NCBI GenBank assembly: GCA_903928285.1
Contig: CAIYQH010000452.1
Span: forward strand, 1 to 6,901
Source of the DNA: an uncultured Bacteroidales bacterium
GTDB lineage: Bacteria > Bacteroidota > Bacteroidia > Bacteroidales > FEN-979
DNA length: 6,901 nucleotides
Direction: 5' to 3'
The notes below the pieces were generated by a model that was not told the DNA's origin, did no database searches, and saw only the letters and a program-made list of their open reading frames with translations. Of the stretch, positions 1 through 6,520 are shown piece by piece; the stretch's first letter is position 1, and each line of letters opens with the position of its first letter. A program made the translations under genes and the position numbers.

Positions 1-111
1 AACGACCTGGTCTATATTTTTGCAGGAGGGGAACTGCCTACCCAGTTTCTGCAGAAAATCGGGCTGCAGATCACGAAAAAATATGGAGAAGCTGTTTTAA
101 AACATAAATAA
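1..111 (+). CDS. FAD/NAD(P)-dependent oxidoreductase, C-terminal end (5' truncated)
   Basis: The first reading frame is open from the window edge to a TAA at 109-111 and gives 36 residues. It contains VYIFAGGELPTQFLQKIGL, which resembles the C-terminal segment of thioredoxin-reductase-like FAD/NAD(P)-binding oxidoreductases: the (F/A)xGGExPxxFLxKIGI motif that closes the FAD-binding fold, followed by a short basic tail. The nucleotide-binding glycine motifs and any redox cysteines or iron-sulfur domains lie upstream, outside the window, so substrate and cofactor preference cannot be judged. It runs in the same direction as the cytochrome genes, 95 bp before the first, with no obvious terminator between. 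It may therefore belong to the same operon and pass electrons between a cytoplasmic carrier and the respiratory chain, which is inference. Confidence is good for the fold class and low for the exact role. Confidence 0.7.
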   Translation, partial: NDLVYIFAGGELPTQFLQKIGLQITKKYGEAVLKHK

Positions 112-206
112 AATCATTCGAAAAACAAGAAACATTATACTGTCCCCGCTCCCCCTGCCATTAAATGACTTCCTCCTACTGCCTGTTGCTTATCCGCTTT
201 ACGCCT
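112..206. other. 95-bp gap between oxidoreductase and first cytochrome gene
   Basis: I see no hairpin followed by a T-run, no TAnnTTTG promoter match and no Shine-Dalgarno sequence before the ATG at 207. The lack of both terminator and promoter is weak support for read-through from the oxidoreductase gene into the cytochrome operon. An in-frame ATG at 165 falls in this gap and is judged not to be the real start (see the next gene). Confidence 0.4.
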
Positions 207-1823
207 ATGAAAACAAGATTCATTTCCGTGGTCATCAGTATTATTCTGTCCCTGCTGGGCGGAGCAACCTCCTTTGCCCAGATTTCTCCCGGTGAACTGG
301 CGAAAGTTCATTCCAGCCTGGAAGGAATGTCAAACTGCACCAAATGTCATATCCTGGGAAAGAAGGTATCCAACCAAAAATGCCTCGACTGCCATACAGA
401 ATTGAAAGTAAGGGTTGAGCAAAAAAAGGGATATCATGCCTCTGCAGAGGTAAAAGACAAGGAATGCTTTACCTGTCACAGTGACCATCATGGGGTAAAT
501 TTCCAGATCATCCGTTTTGCAAAGGAAAAATTCAACCACGGGGTTACCGGATTTACACTCCAGGATGCCCATGGAAAAAAACAATGTGCCGACTGCCACA
601 AGCCCGAATTTATCAAAGATCAGAAAATCAAGGCAAAAAAGTTCACCTATCTTGGTCTGAACACAACTTGTCTGACGTGTCATGATGACTTCCACCAGCA
701 AACGCTTTCAACAAACTGCATTGATTGTCATGACATCAAAGCCTTCAGGCCGGCACCGAAATTCAATCATGCCGGTTCGAAATTTCAATTATTGGGGAAG
801 CACCAGCAGGTTCTTTGCATTGCCTGCCATAAAGCAGGGATCAAAAACGGGAAGAAATTCCAGGAATTCAAAGGGATCAGCCACGAGAGTTGCCTTAGCT
901 GCCATAAGGATGTACATAACAACAAATTCGGACAGAATTGCATCCAGTGTCATTCGGAACAATCCTTTACCCTTATCAAGGGTTCCCAGAATTTCGATCA
1001 TGACAAAACAGGATATAAATTGGAAGGAAAACACCAGAAAGTATCCTGCAGCTCATGTCATAAAACCAAAATTACAGGGACCTTAAAACACACCCTTTGC
1101 ACCGATTGCCATACCGATTTTCACAACAACCAGTTTGCGCGGCAGGGTTCATCACCCGATTGCTCCATATGCCACTCCGTGAATGGTTTTTCAGATTTTA
1201 ATTTCACCTTTGAGCAACACAATGAGGGTCCGTTCAAGCTGAAAGGAGCCCACCTGGCCATCCCCTGCATTGTTTGCCATATCAAAGGCACTGGAAAAAA
1301 TGACACTATCTGGAAATTCAGGGAAATCGGCCTGCGCTGTTTCGATTGTCACAAAAACATTCACCAGGGGCTGATCAGCGAAAAATATTTTCCCGACGCC
1401 CGTTGTGAAAATTGTCATAATGAAGCCCGGTGGGCGGCCATCACCTTCGATCACAAAAATACCAACTTCGGTCTTACCGGAGCCCACCAGGGGAAATCGT
1501 GCCGCGACTGCCACTTCAGGAAGGACAACAGCGGGGTAATACGCCAGCAGTTCAGAGAGACTGCTCAGAACTGTGAAAGTTGCCACGCCGACACTCATGC
1601 AAAGCAGTTTGCAGATAATGGTGCAACCGATTGTCAGCGGTGTCATGTCACTGATTCATTTAAACCGGCTTCTCGGTTCGATCATCAAAAAAGCCTCTTC
1701 CCGCTCGACGGGAAACATAAGGATGTGGCATGTGCTAAATGTCATAAACCTATGCAGGACAAAGGAATTACTTACATTTTTTATAAAATAAAAGATTTCA
1801 GATGCGAAAATTGTCATCATTAA
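207..1823 (+). CDS. Secreted 20-haem c-type cytochrome (cytochrome c3/c7-like repeats)
   Basis: The 538-residue protein has a Sec signal peptide (basic MKTRF, hydrophobic stretch to about residue 19, likely cleavage near SFAQ at 22-25) and then 20 CXXCH motifs, from C44 to C533. All 40 cysteines belong to these motifs. From residue 155 the chain is a row of three-haem modules starting near C155, C229, C298, C378 and C456 (69-80 residues each). Each module has CxxCHxDxH, a second CxxCH, then F[DN]HxxxxFxLxGxH before a third CxxCH. The extra conserved histidines are probable distal haem ligands. Haems are expected to be attached after export, so the protein should act in the periplasm or at the outer membrane as a multi-electron carrier. 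The ATG at 207 was chosen over the in-frame ATG at 165 because it begins exactly at the signal peptide, and the longer form would add an unpaired cysteine. The last motif, CENCHH, ends the protein and lies in the overlap with the next gene. No known named cytochrome is recognised; a periplasmic, MtrA-like position is inference. Confidence 0.93.
   Translation: MKTRFISVVISIILSLLGGATSFAQISPGELAKVHSSLEGMSNCTKCHILGKKVSNQKCLDCHTELKVRVEQKKGYHASAEVKDKECFTCHSDHHGVNFQIIRFAKEKFNHGVTGFTLQDAHGKKQCADCHKPEFIKDQKIKAKKFTYLGLNTTCLTCHDDFHQQTLSTNCIDCHDIKAFRPAPKFNHAGSKFQLLGKHQQVLCIACHKAGIKNGKKFQEFKGISHESCLSCHKDVHNNKFGQNCIQCHSEQSFTLIKGSQNFDHDKTGYKLEGKHQKVSCSSCHKTKITGTLKHTLCTDCHTDFHNNQFARQGSSPDCSICHSVNGFSDFNFTFEQHNEGPFKLKGAHLAIPCIVCHIKGTGKNDTIWKFREIGLRCFDCHKNIHQGLISEKYFPDARCENCHNEARWAAITFDHKNTNFGLTGAHQGKSCRDCHFRKDNSGVIRQQFRETAQNCESCHADTHAKQFADNGATDCQRCHVTDSFKPASRFDHQKSLFPLDGKHKDVACAKCHKPMQDKGITYIFYKIKDFRCENCHH
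591..1805 (+). repeat. Three-haem protein modules in the 20-haem cytochrome
   Basis: Between the fourth haem and the C-terminus the protein repeats the pattern CxxCHxDxHxxxF, CxxCH, F[DN]HxxxxFxLxGxH, CxxCH five times with a period of about 75 residues (roughly 225 bp). An earlier, shorter copy with two haems starts at C87. The repeat is clear in protein but weak in DNA, so the duplications are old. The fourth module is slightly altered: EQH replaces the usual D/N-H before the third haem. Confidence 0.75.
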
Positions 1824-3910
1824 TCCTGGCAACATTACTGGCGCTCAGGATTTTTGCGCAACCCTCACCACACGGGGCCGCATACACCGCAAATTGTATG
1901 GATTGCCATAATACCGGCAGCTGGAAAATCGATACCAAAAAATTATCGTTCAACCACAACGCGACAACATTTCCATTGACCGGTCAGCATCAGGCTGTTG
2001 ACTGCAGGATGTGCCATGTCTCCCTTGAATTTTCCAAAGCAGGCAGGGAGTGTGTGTCGTGCCATACCGACATGCACAACCAAACCGTGGGAACCGATTG
2101 CGCAAGATGCCATACGCCCAATTCCTGGGTGGTTAACAACATCACCGAGATCCACCAGCGAAGCCGGTTTCCGCTGGTCGGCGCCCACGCCACGGCCGAC
2201 TGTTACGCCTGTCATAAAAATGCCTCTTCCAATCTCCTGCTGTTTGGCCCGCTGGGTGTTGACTGCATCGATTGCCACCGCGACAAATATGTTGCCACCA
2301 CCAAACCAAACCATCAGCAAACCGGCCTCTCGACCAACTGCATCGATTGTCACAACCTGAATTCCTTTACCTGGACCGGGGTCCATTTCAACCATGCGAA
2401 TGTTAAAGGCTCCTGCGTCGAGTGTCACCAGGCAAACTACAATGCAACCTCAAATCCGAATCATGCTTCCATCGGTTTTTCAACCAACTGTGTTGATTGC
2501 CATACCAATACATCCGCCTGGAAACCCGCGCAGTACAGGGACCATGACGCAAAATCCTTCCCCATTTATTCAGGAAAGCATAATGGTGTCTGGACTTCGT
2601 GTTCTGAGTGTCACACCAACCCTTCCAGTTACCTCCAGTACACCTGTATCGATTGCCATGATCACAACCAATCTTCCATGGATAGCAAGCATGCCGGTGT
2701 CAACGGGTACGCATGGAACAGTCCTGCCTGTTTTGCCTGTCATCCGACCGGTTCCAAAGACGGCACGTTTAACCATGCCACTTCCGGGTTCCCGCTTACC
2801 GGCGCGCATGCAACCACCGAATGCATTAAATGCCACGCAAACGGTTATGCCGGAACATCCCCGGTATGTTATAACTGCCATAGCGCCAACTTTAACCAGT
2901 CAGTAAATCCGAATCACGCCGCCATCAATATACCCCACGAATGCGGCACCTGTCATACGACCCTTCCCGGCTGGAAACCGGCGACCTTCCCGATTCATAA
3001 CAACTACTACGTTATTGCCGGGGCTCATCTTGCAATAACAAACGATTGTGTATCCTGCCACAAAGGGAATTATGTTACAACGCCCAAGTTATGTTTTGGT
3101 TGTCATGCCGACAAATACAACGCGTCGACCAATCCCAACCATGTCACTTCCAATTTCCCGACCACCTGTGAAACCTGCCATTCTCAAACAGCATGGAGCC
3201 CTTCAACCTTTGATCACAACACTGTTTATCCGCTTACAGGCGCCCACGCTACCATAGCAGCCAATTGCTTTGCCTGTCACCAGGGGAATTACACCACCAC
3301 GCCGAACACCTGTGAAGGGTGTCACCTGCCGAATTACAATGCCACGACGAATCCCAACCACAATTCGATCAGCATCCCGACAACCTGCATCACCTGTCAT
3401 ACCACGACCCCGAACTGGAAACCGGCCACCTTCCCGATCCATAACAACTATTACATTCTTGCCGGAGCGCATATCCCGCTGGATTGCATCACCTGTCACA
3501 ACGGGGTTTATAATACTTCCACACCCAATACCTGCGTGGGCTGTCATCAGGCCAACTACAACCAGACCACCAATCCTCCCCATGCAACCTCCCAGTTCCC
3601 GACAACCTGCGCCGATTGCCATACCCAGACAGCATGGACACCCGCCAACTGGAATCACGACGGATTATACTTTCCCATCTATTCCGGGAAACATCTGGGA
3701 AAATGGACCACCTGTGCCGATTGTCATGCGAATGCAGCAAACTATAGTGTTTTCAGTTGCACAACCTCATGTCACCCACAGGCCAGCATGAACAGCGCGC
3801 ACCAGGGGGTCAGCGGATACAGTTACAGCAGCGCCGCCTGCTATAATTGCCATCCCCAGGGAAAAGCTAATAAATTAATGAACCGACCTGTCATCATGCG
3901 AAATGATTAA
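1802..3910 (+). CDS. Secreted 27-haem c-type cytochrome (26 CXXCH + 1 CX3CH)
   Basis: The 702-residue protein starts inside the last 22 bp of the preceding cytochrome gene, which implies translational coupling. A signal peptide (MRKLSSLILATLLALRIFAQ, probable cleavage near residue 19-20) is followed by 26 CXXCH motifs, from C32 to C680, and one CX3CH motif (CTTSCH, residues 653-658). All 54 cysteines lie in these motifs. The first third resembles the preceding cytochrome, with FNHxxTxFPLTGxH before a CxxCH. From C356 the protein consists of three-haem modules of about 74 residues starting at C356, C431, C504 and C578, with a YNxTTNPNH signature. A second repeated element, FPIYSGKH plus the haems after it, starts near residues 253 and 624. 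The protein is rich in Asn, Thr and His, and no C-terminal sorting domain or membrane segment is visible. It should carry electrons in the periplasm or on the cell surface. It cannot be assigned to a named cytochrome, and a surface or wire-like role is inference. Confidence 0.93.
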   Translation: MRKLSSLILATLLALRIFAQPSPHGAAYTANCMDCHNTGSWKIDTKKLSFNHNATTFPLTGQHQAVDCRMCHVSLEFSKAGRECVSCHTDMHNQTVGTDCARCHTPNSWVVNNITEIHQRSRFPLVGAHATADCYACHKNASSNLLLFGPLGVDCIDCHRDKYVATTKPNHQQTGLSTNCIDCHNLNSFTWTGVHFNHANVKGSCVECHQANYNATSNPNHASIGFSTNCVDCHTNTSAWKPAQYRDHDAKSFPIYSGKHNGVWTSCSECHTNPSSYLQYTCIDCHDHNQSSMDSKHAGVNGYAWNSPACFACHPTGSKDGTFNHATSGFPLTGAHATTECIKCHANGYAGTSPVCYNCHSANFNQSVNPNHAAINIPHECGTCHTTLPGWKPATFPIHNNYYVIAGAHLAITNDCVSCHKGNYVTTPKLCFGCHADKYNASTNPNHVTSNFPTTCETCHSQTAWSPSTFDHNTVYPLTGAHATIAANCFACHQGNYTTTPNTCEGCHLPNYNATTNPNHNSISIPTTCITCHTTTPNWKPATFPIHNNYYILAGAHIPLDCITCHNGVYNTSTPNTCVGCHQANYNQTTNPPHATSQFPTTCADCHTQTAWTPANWNHDGLYFPIYSGKHLGKWTTCADCHANAANYSVFSCTTSCHPQASMNSAHQGVSGYSYSSAACYNCHPQGKANKLMNRPVIMRND
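2867..3757 (+). repeat. Four tandem ~222-bp three-haem repeats
   Basis: Four modules begin at about 2867, 3092, 3311 and 3533, that is 225, 219 and 222 bp apart. Each encodes CxxCH, a [NF]/Y-N-x-[ST]-x-NPxH signature, a second CxxCH, W-x-P-A/S with a distal histidine, (A)GAH or SGKH, and a third CxxCH. Modules 1 and 3 are closest: the 58-bp stretches 2971-3028 and 3415-3472 are exactly 444 bp apart and differ at 7 positions by eye. Modules 2 and 4 pair less closely (FPTTCxTCH / FPTTCADCH with TAW following). This A-B-A-B order suggests that a two-module, six-haem block was duplicated as a unit. Such repeats could also mislead short-read assembly. Confidence 0.8.
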
Positions 3911-5555
3911 TTCTGCACTTATGAGACACCAGATTCCACTCATCCTGTTTCTTCTCATTTCATTAACCCTGTCGTCACAGAATATCTATGAGACCAGGGA
4001 AGGAAAAGTTTCCTATATCACCTCCCATAACGTTTATGTCAAATTTACATCTACCGACCACATTGCCGTTGGAGATACACTTTTTATCAGCCAAAACGGC
4101 ACCTCTGTTCCGGCTGTCATCGTAAAGGAAATCTCATCCATTTCCAGTGTATGTGTCCCGGTTTCCTCACTAACACTAAAGGTTGGGGATTCCCTGCTGA
4201 CCCGCCAGAACATTCCGGTTAGCAGTAACTCAGATCTGACGGAAGCTGCCAAAACAACCCTGCCTTCCTCAAAACCTGATTCGGGGGCTACGTCTTCTGT
4301 ACCAAAAGTAAAAAGGATTCAACGGGTCACCGGGAACTTTTCGGTGGCATCCTATTTTAACTCCTCGAATGTAGCTGCCAGTTCAGAACGTATGCGTTAC
4401 ACCTTTTCCATGGTTGCACAAAACCTGGGAAATTCAAGGTTTTCTGTGGAAACCTATATTTCATTTGCCCATACCGTAAATCAATGGATTGAAATAAAAA
4501 AGGATCTCTTCAACGGATTAAAGATCTATGGCCTGGCGCTGAACTATGATATAAACAACCACAATACCATCTGGCTGGGCAGGAGGATTAATCCGAGAAT
4601 TTCCAATGCAGGGGCCATCGACGGGATTCAATACGAGGGTAAAGCGGGTAACTTCACCGCTGGGCTTATTGCCGGTACAAGACCCGACAACCTGGATTAC
4701 CGTTTCAACGCAAACCTGCTGCAGGCAGGCGCCTATATCGCATATGACCTCACCGGGAAAAACGGCAGTATGCAAACCACCCTGGCCGTCATGGAACAGC
4801 GGAACCATGGCATGACCGACCGCAGGTTCACTTACCTGCAACATTCAAATTCAATTTTCCGTAATTTGTATTTCTTTGGTTCGGCAGAGGTTGACCTGTA
4901 TAAAAAAACGATGAACCCTGTGGATCCTGCGAATACGTTGGATACGACCTATAAAAAAGATTATTCGCCACGCTTGTCTAATGTTTACCTTTCTCTAAGG
5001 TACAGGCCTTTCAGGCAGCTGTCCCTGTCGGTTTCCTACAGTGCAAGGGAAAATGTAATTTATTACGAAACCTATAAAACAATTGTTGACAGACTGCTTG
5101 AATCGGCTACTGTCCAGGGTTATTCATTCCAGGTCAGCTATCAGCCCGTAAAGTTATTGTCAATCGGGCTAAATGCCTCCTACAGGGATAGTAAAACAGA
5201 TCCGCGTCCTTCAAGGAACCTGTATGGTTACCTCACCTACAACCGTATCCCCGGTATTGGTGTTGCGGCTACCCTGTCGGCCACAACCCTTGAAACCAGT
5301 TACATGACCGGTAAAATATACAGCCTCGGTATTTCTCGCGACCTGATTGCCGGGATATTATCAGCAGGGTTGGATTACCGTTATGTCAGCTACAAATTCT
5401 ACGGGAACGAAACAATGCCGCTGCAGCAGATGGGTGAATTCAATATGATGTGGCGGATGATGAAAAAACTTTCCCTGGCCTTTTTTTATGAGGGTACCCT
5501 GGAACAAAAATCAACCTTCAATCGCCTTTATGTCAATCTGACCCAACGATTTTAA
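3903..5555 (+). CDS. Putative outer-membrane beta-barrel protein with N-terminal small beta domain
   Basis: This 550-residue protein has no CXXCH motif and only one cysteine. It overlaps the end of the 27-haem cytochrome gene by 8 bp. A second in-frame ATG at 3921 (residue 7) gives a neater signal peptide, MRHQIPLILFLLISLTLSSQ, and could be the true start. Residues of about 25-105 form a small beta-rich region with two VGD turns (AVGDTLF, KVGDSLL), SH3-like in appearance. A Ser/Pro-rich linker runs to about residue 138. The remaining ~410 residues alternate polar and hydrophobic residues with many aromatics and glycines (such as LGRRINPRIS, LSLRYRPFRQLSLSVSYSAR) and end in NLTQRF, a terminal-phenylalanine barrel signal. 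This suits an outer-membrane barrel of roughly 16-18 strands, a size inferred from length only. Its place directly after two multihaem cytochromes suggests a porin housing or docking them. It is shorter than MtrB and lacks the CXXC seen near the N-terminus of many MtrB proteins. Barrel class is likely; the conduit role is inference. Confidence 0.72.
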   Translation: MINSALMRHQIPLILFLLISLTLSSQNIYETREGKVSYITSHNVYVKFTSTDHIAVGDTLFISQNGTSVPAVIVKEISSISSVCVPVSSLTLKVGDSLLTRQNIPVSSNSDLTEAAKTTLPSSKPDSGATSSVPKVKRIQRVTGNFSVASYFNSSNVAASSERMRYTFSMVAQNLGNSRFSVETYISFAHTVNQWIEIKKDLFNGLKIYGLALNYDINNHNTIWLGRRINPRISNAGAIDGIQYEGKAGNFTAGLIAGTRPDNLDYRFNANLLQAGAYIAYDLTGKNGSMQTTLAVMEQRNHGMTDRRFTYLQHSNSIFRNLYFFGSAEVDLYKKTMNPVDPANTLDTTYKKDYSPRLSNVYLSLRYRPFRQLSLSVSYSARENVIYYETYKTIVDRLLESATVQGYSFQVSYQPVKLLSIGLNASYRDSKTDPRPSRNLYGYLTYNRIPGIGVAATLSATTLETSYMTGKIYSLGISRDLIAGILSAGLDYRYVSYKFYGNETMPLQQMGEFNMMWRMMKKLSLAFFYEGTLEQKSTFNRLYVNLTQRF

Positions 5556-5699
5556 CAGCAAGTTCCTTGTTATCCTGACACGCTGAAATATCCATCCGGA
5601 TTTGATTCTCTGATGTATAGGCAGATTTTCCTTCGTTGGAAAATATTATCTATCTTTGTGCCCTCAAAAAAAAACAATTTATCATAACCCTTTGTATCT
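5556..5699. other. 144-bp gap between barrel gene and NrfJ-like gene
   Basis: Just after the barrel stop, 5558-5571 can form a short hairpin (five to six pairs including one G-U, 3-nt loop), but no T-run follows, so it is not a convincing intrinsic terminator. An 8-bp palindrome, ATCCGGAT, lies at 5594-5601. The second half is AT-rich, holds the promoter candidate described separately, and has a run of nine A at 5666-5674 in the presumed leader. Confidence 0.4.
5627..5658 (+). promoter_or_regulatory. Candidate Bacteroidota-type promoter for the NrfJ-like gene
   Basis: TATCTTTG at 5651-5658 matches the Bacteroidota -7 consensus TAnnTTTG exactly. TTTC at 5627-5630, 20 bp upstream, matches the -33 element TTTG at three of four bases. 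The ATG at 5700 lies 41 bp beyond the -7 box, leaving an AT-rich leader of about 35 nt. If real, it gives the NrfJ-like gene expression independent of the cytochrome operon. The match is by eye, and one such hit in AT-rich DNA can arise by chance. Confidence 0.5.
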
Positions 5700-6419
5700 A
5701 TGACCAGAAACAAGATAATCTTCATCATCGTACTGCTATTGTTATCCAGCTTTTTTATCGTGACAACCTGTTACAGGAATGGCGGCCAGGCCAGGAAAGC
5801 GTTACCTGCCGGAATGCACGGGGTTATGGTCGATGAAGTCGTGCAAACATCCAACTATACCTACCTCAAGGTCGATGAAAATAACAGTAAGATTTGGATT
5901 GCAGTTGTCAGATGCGAAGCTAAACCCGGCGATTCGCTCTATTACACCATGGCTTTTGAAATGAAAAATTTCGTAAGCAAGGAACTGAGCCGCACCTTCC
6001 CTTCGGTTTTCTTTGTACAGGACCCGTCGAGTAAACTCCCTGCTGCCAAAGTCCCGGAAAAGCTCACACCGAAAAAGGCTGAAGCGGTACGTAAAACCGA
6101 AATTCATGTCGGACAACCGCAGGGTGGTATCTCCATCGGCGACCTCTATAAAGATCCCGGAAGTTGCAGTGGGAAACAGGTCATCATCCGCGGAACCGTT
6201 GTTAAGCTCAACACCCAGATCATGGGTAAGAACTGGATTCATATCCAGGATGGCACCGAATTTGGCGGAAAGTTTGATCTGACCATCACCACCAAAGACA
6301 GCATTGCTGTAAACAAGACCGCTACCTTCAAAGGAACAATCACCCTGAATAAGGACTTCGGTTATGGTTATCTTTATGATGTACTCATGGAAGATGCCAG
6401 CACATCCGATATCAAATAG
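5700..6419 (+). CDS. NrfJ-like membrane-anchored or lipoprotein-type protein with two beta domains
   Basis: This 239-residue protein starts with a strongly hydrophobic segment (residues 6-21) ending in VTTC with Cys24. This is a weak lipobox, because Thr rather than Ala/Gly/Ser precedes the Cys, so it may be a lipoprotein or simply be anchored by an uncleaved segment. Domain 1 (about 39-107) has the pattern GVMVDEVVQTSNYTYLKV, KIWIAV, a GD turn, and MKNFVSKELSRTF. Domain 2 (about 136-233) has the OB-fold-like pattern GKQVIIRGTVVKLN, MGKNWIHIQDG (175-185) and a closing FGYGYLYDVLMED. Both patterns resemble exported NrfJ-related proteins found near nitrite-reductase and multihaem cytochrome genes. 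A Lys/Pro/Ala-rich linker joins the domains. The molecular function of this family is not settled. A role in assembly or metallation of, or binding to, the neighbouring cytochromes is inference from position. There are no haem motifs. The start is fixed by the hydrophobic segment. Confidence 0.8.
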   Translation: MTRNKIIFIIVLLLLSSFFIVTTCYRNGGQARKALPAGMHGVMVDEVVQTSNYTYLKVDENNSKIWIAVVRCEAKPGDSLYYTMAFEMKNFVSKELSRTFPSVFFVQDPSSKLPAAKVPEKLTPKKAEAVRKTEIHVGQPQGGISIGDLYKDPGSCSGKQVIIRGTVVKLNTQIMGKNWIHIQDGTEFGGKFDLTITTKDSIAVNKTATFKGTITLNKDFGYGYLYDVLMEDASTSDIK

Positions 6420-6520
6420 AACTGCTCCCTTAACCCGTTACGATTACATTCTTCTTTTCTCCTGTGATCCTGCTGTGATCTATTGAGACTATTGTGGTAA
6501 AAAACACATCAATCCACAAC
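6420..6520. other. Convergent intergenic region, no clear terminator
   Basis: This 101-bp stretch separates the ends of two converging genes. It contains a perfect 8-bp direct repeat, CTGTGATC, at 6462-6469 and 6473-6480. A weak inverted repeat, TTGTGG (6492-6497) with CCACAA (6514-6519), encloses a 16-nt loop. Neither looks like a standard intrinsic terminator: stems are short and the only A/T-run lies inside the loop. One or both could still contribute to two-way termination. Confidence 0.3.

Noticed and set aside
165..206. Longer start for the 20-haem cytochrome at ATG 165
   Set aside because: The extra 14 residues would precede a complete signal peptide that begins at 207 and would add the only non-haem cysteine.
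1191..1646. 151-residue minus-strand frame opposite the 20-haem cytochrome
   Set aside because: No domain or signal is seen, and the opposite frame is clearly coding throughout.
3203..3658. 151-residue minus-strand frame inside the 27-haem cytochrome gene
   Set aside because: It is Gly/Val/Arg-rich with no recognisable domain and lies opposite the haem repeats; the composition is explained by the antisense of CxxCH-rich coding sequence.
2867..3757. Regular repeats as a CRISPR array or mobile element
   Set aside because: The period is ~222 bp, the repeats are imperfect and fully coding in one frame, and every unit encodes three haem motifs.
3270..3791. 173-residue plus-strand frame, Pro/Arg/Thr-rich, overlapping the same gene
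   Set aside because: It is an out-of-frame shadow of the repeat region; the real frame has continuous haem motifs.
3845..3910. Possible frameshift at the end of the 27-haem cytochrome, since another frame reads PTCHHAK
   Set aside because: That frame holds no CXXCH, and a TAA interrupts it just upstream. The annotated frame ends cleanly and overlaps the next start in the same style as the preceding gene pair.
6492..6519. Inverted repeat as a two-way transcription terminator
   Set aside because: The stem is only 6 bp with a 16-nt loop, and no T-run follows it on either strand. It is kept only as a note on the intergenic region.
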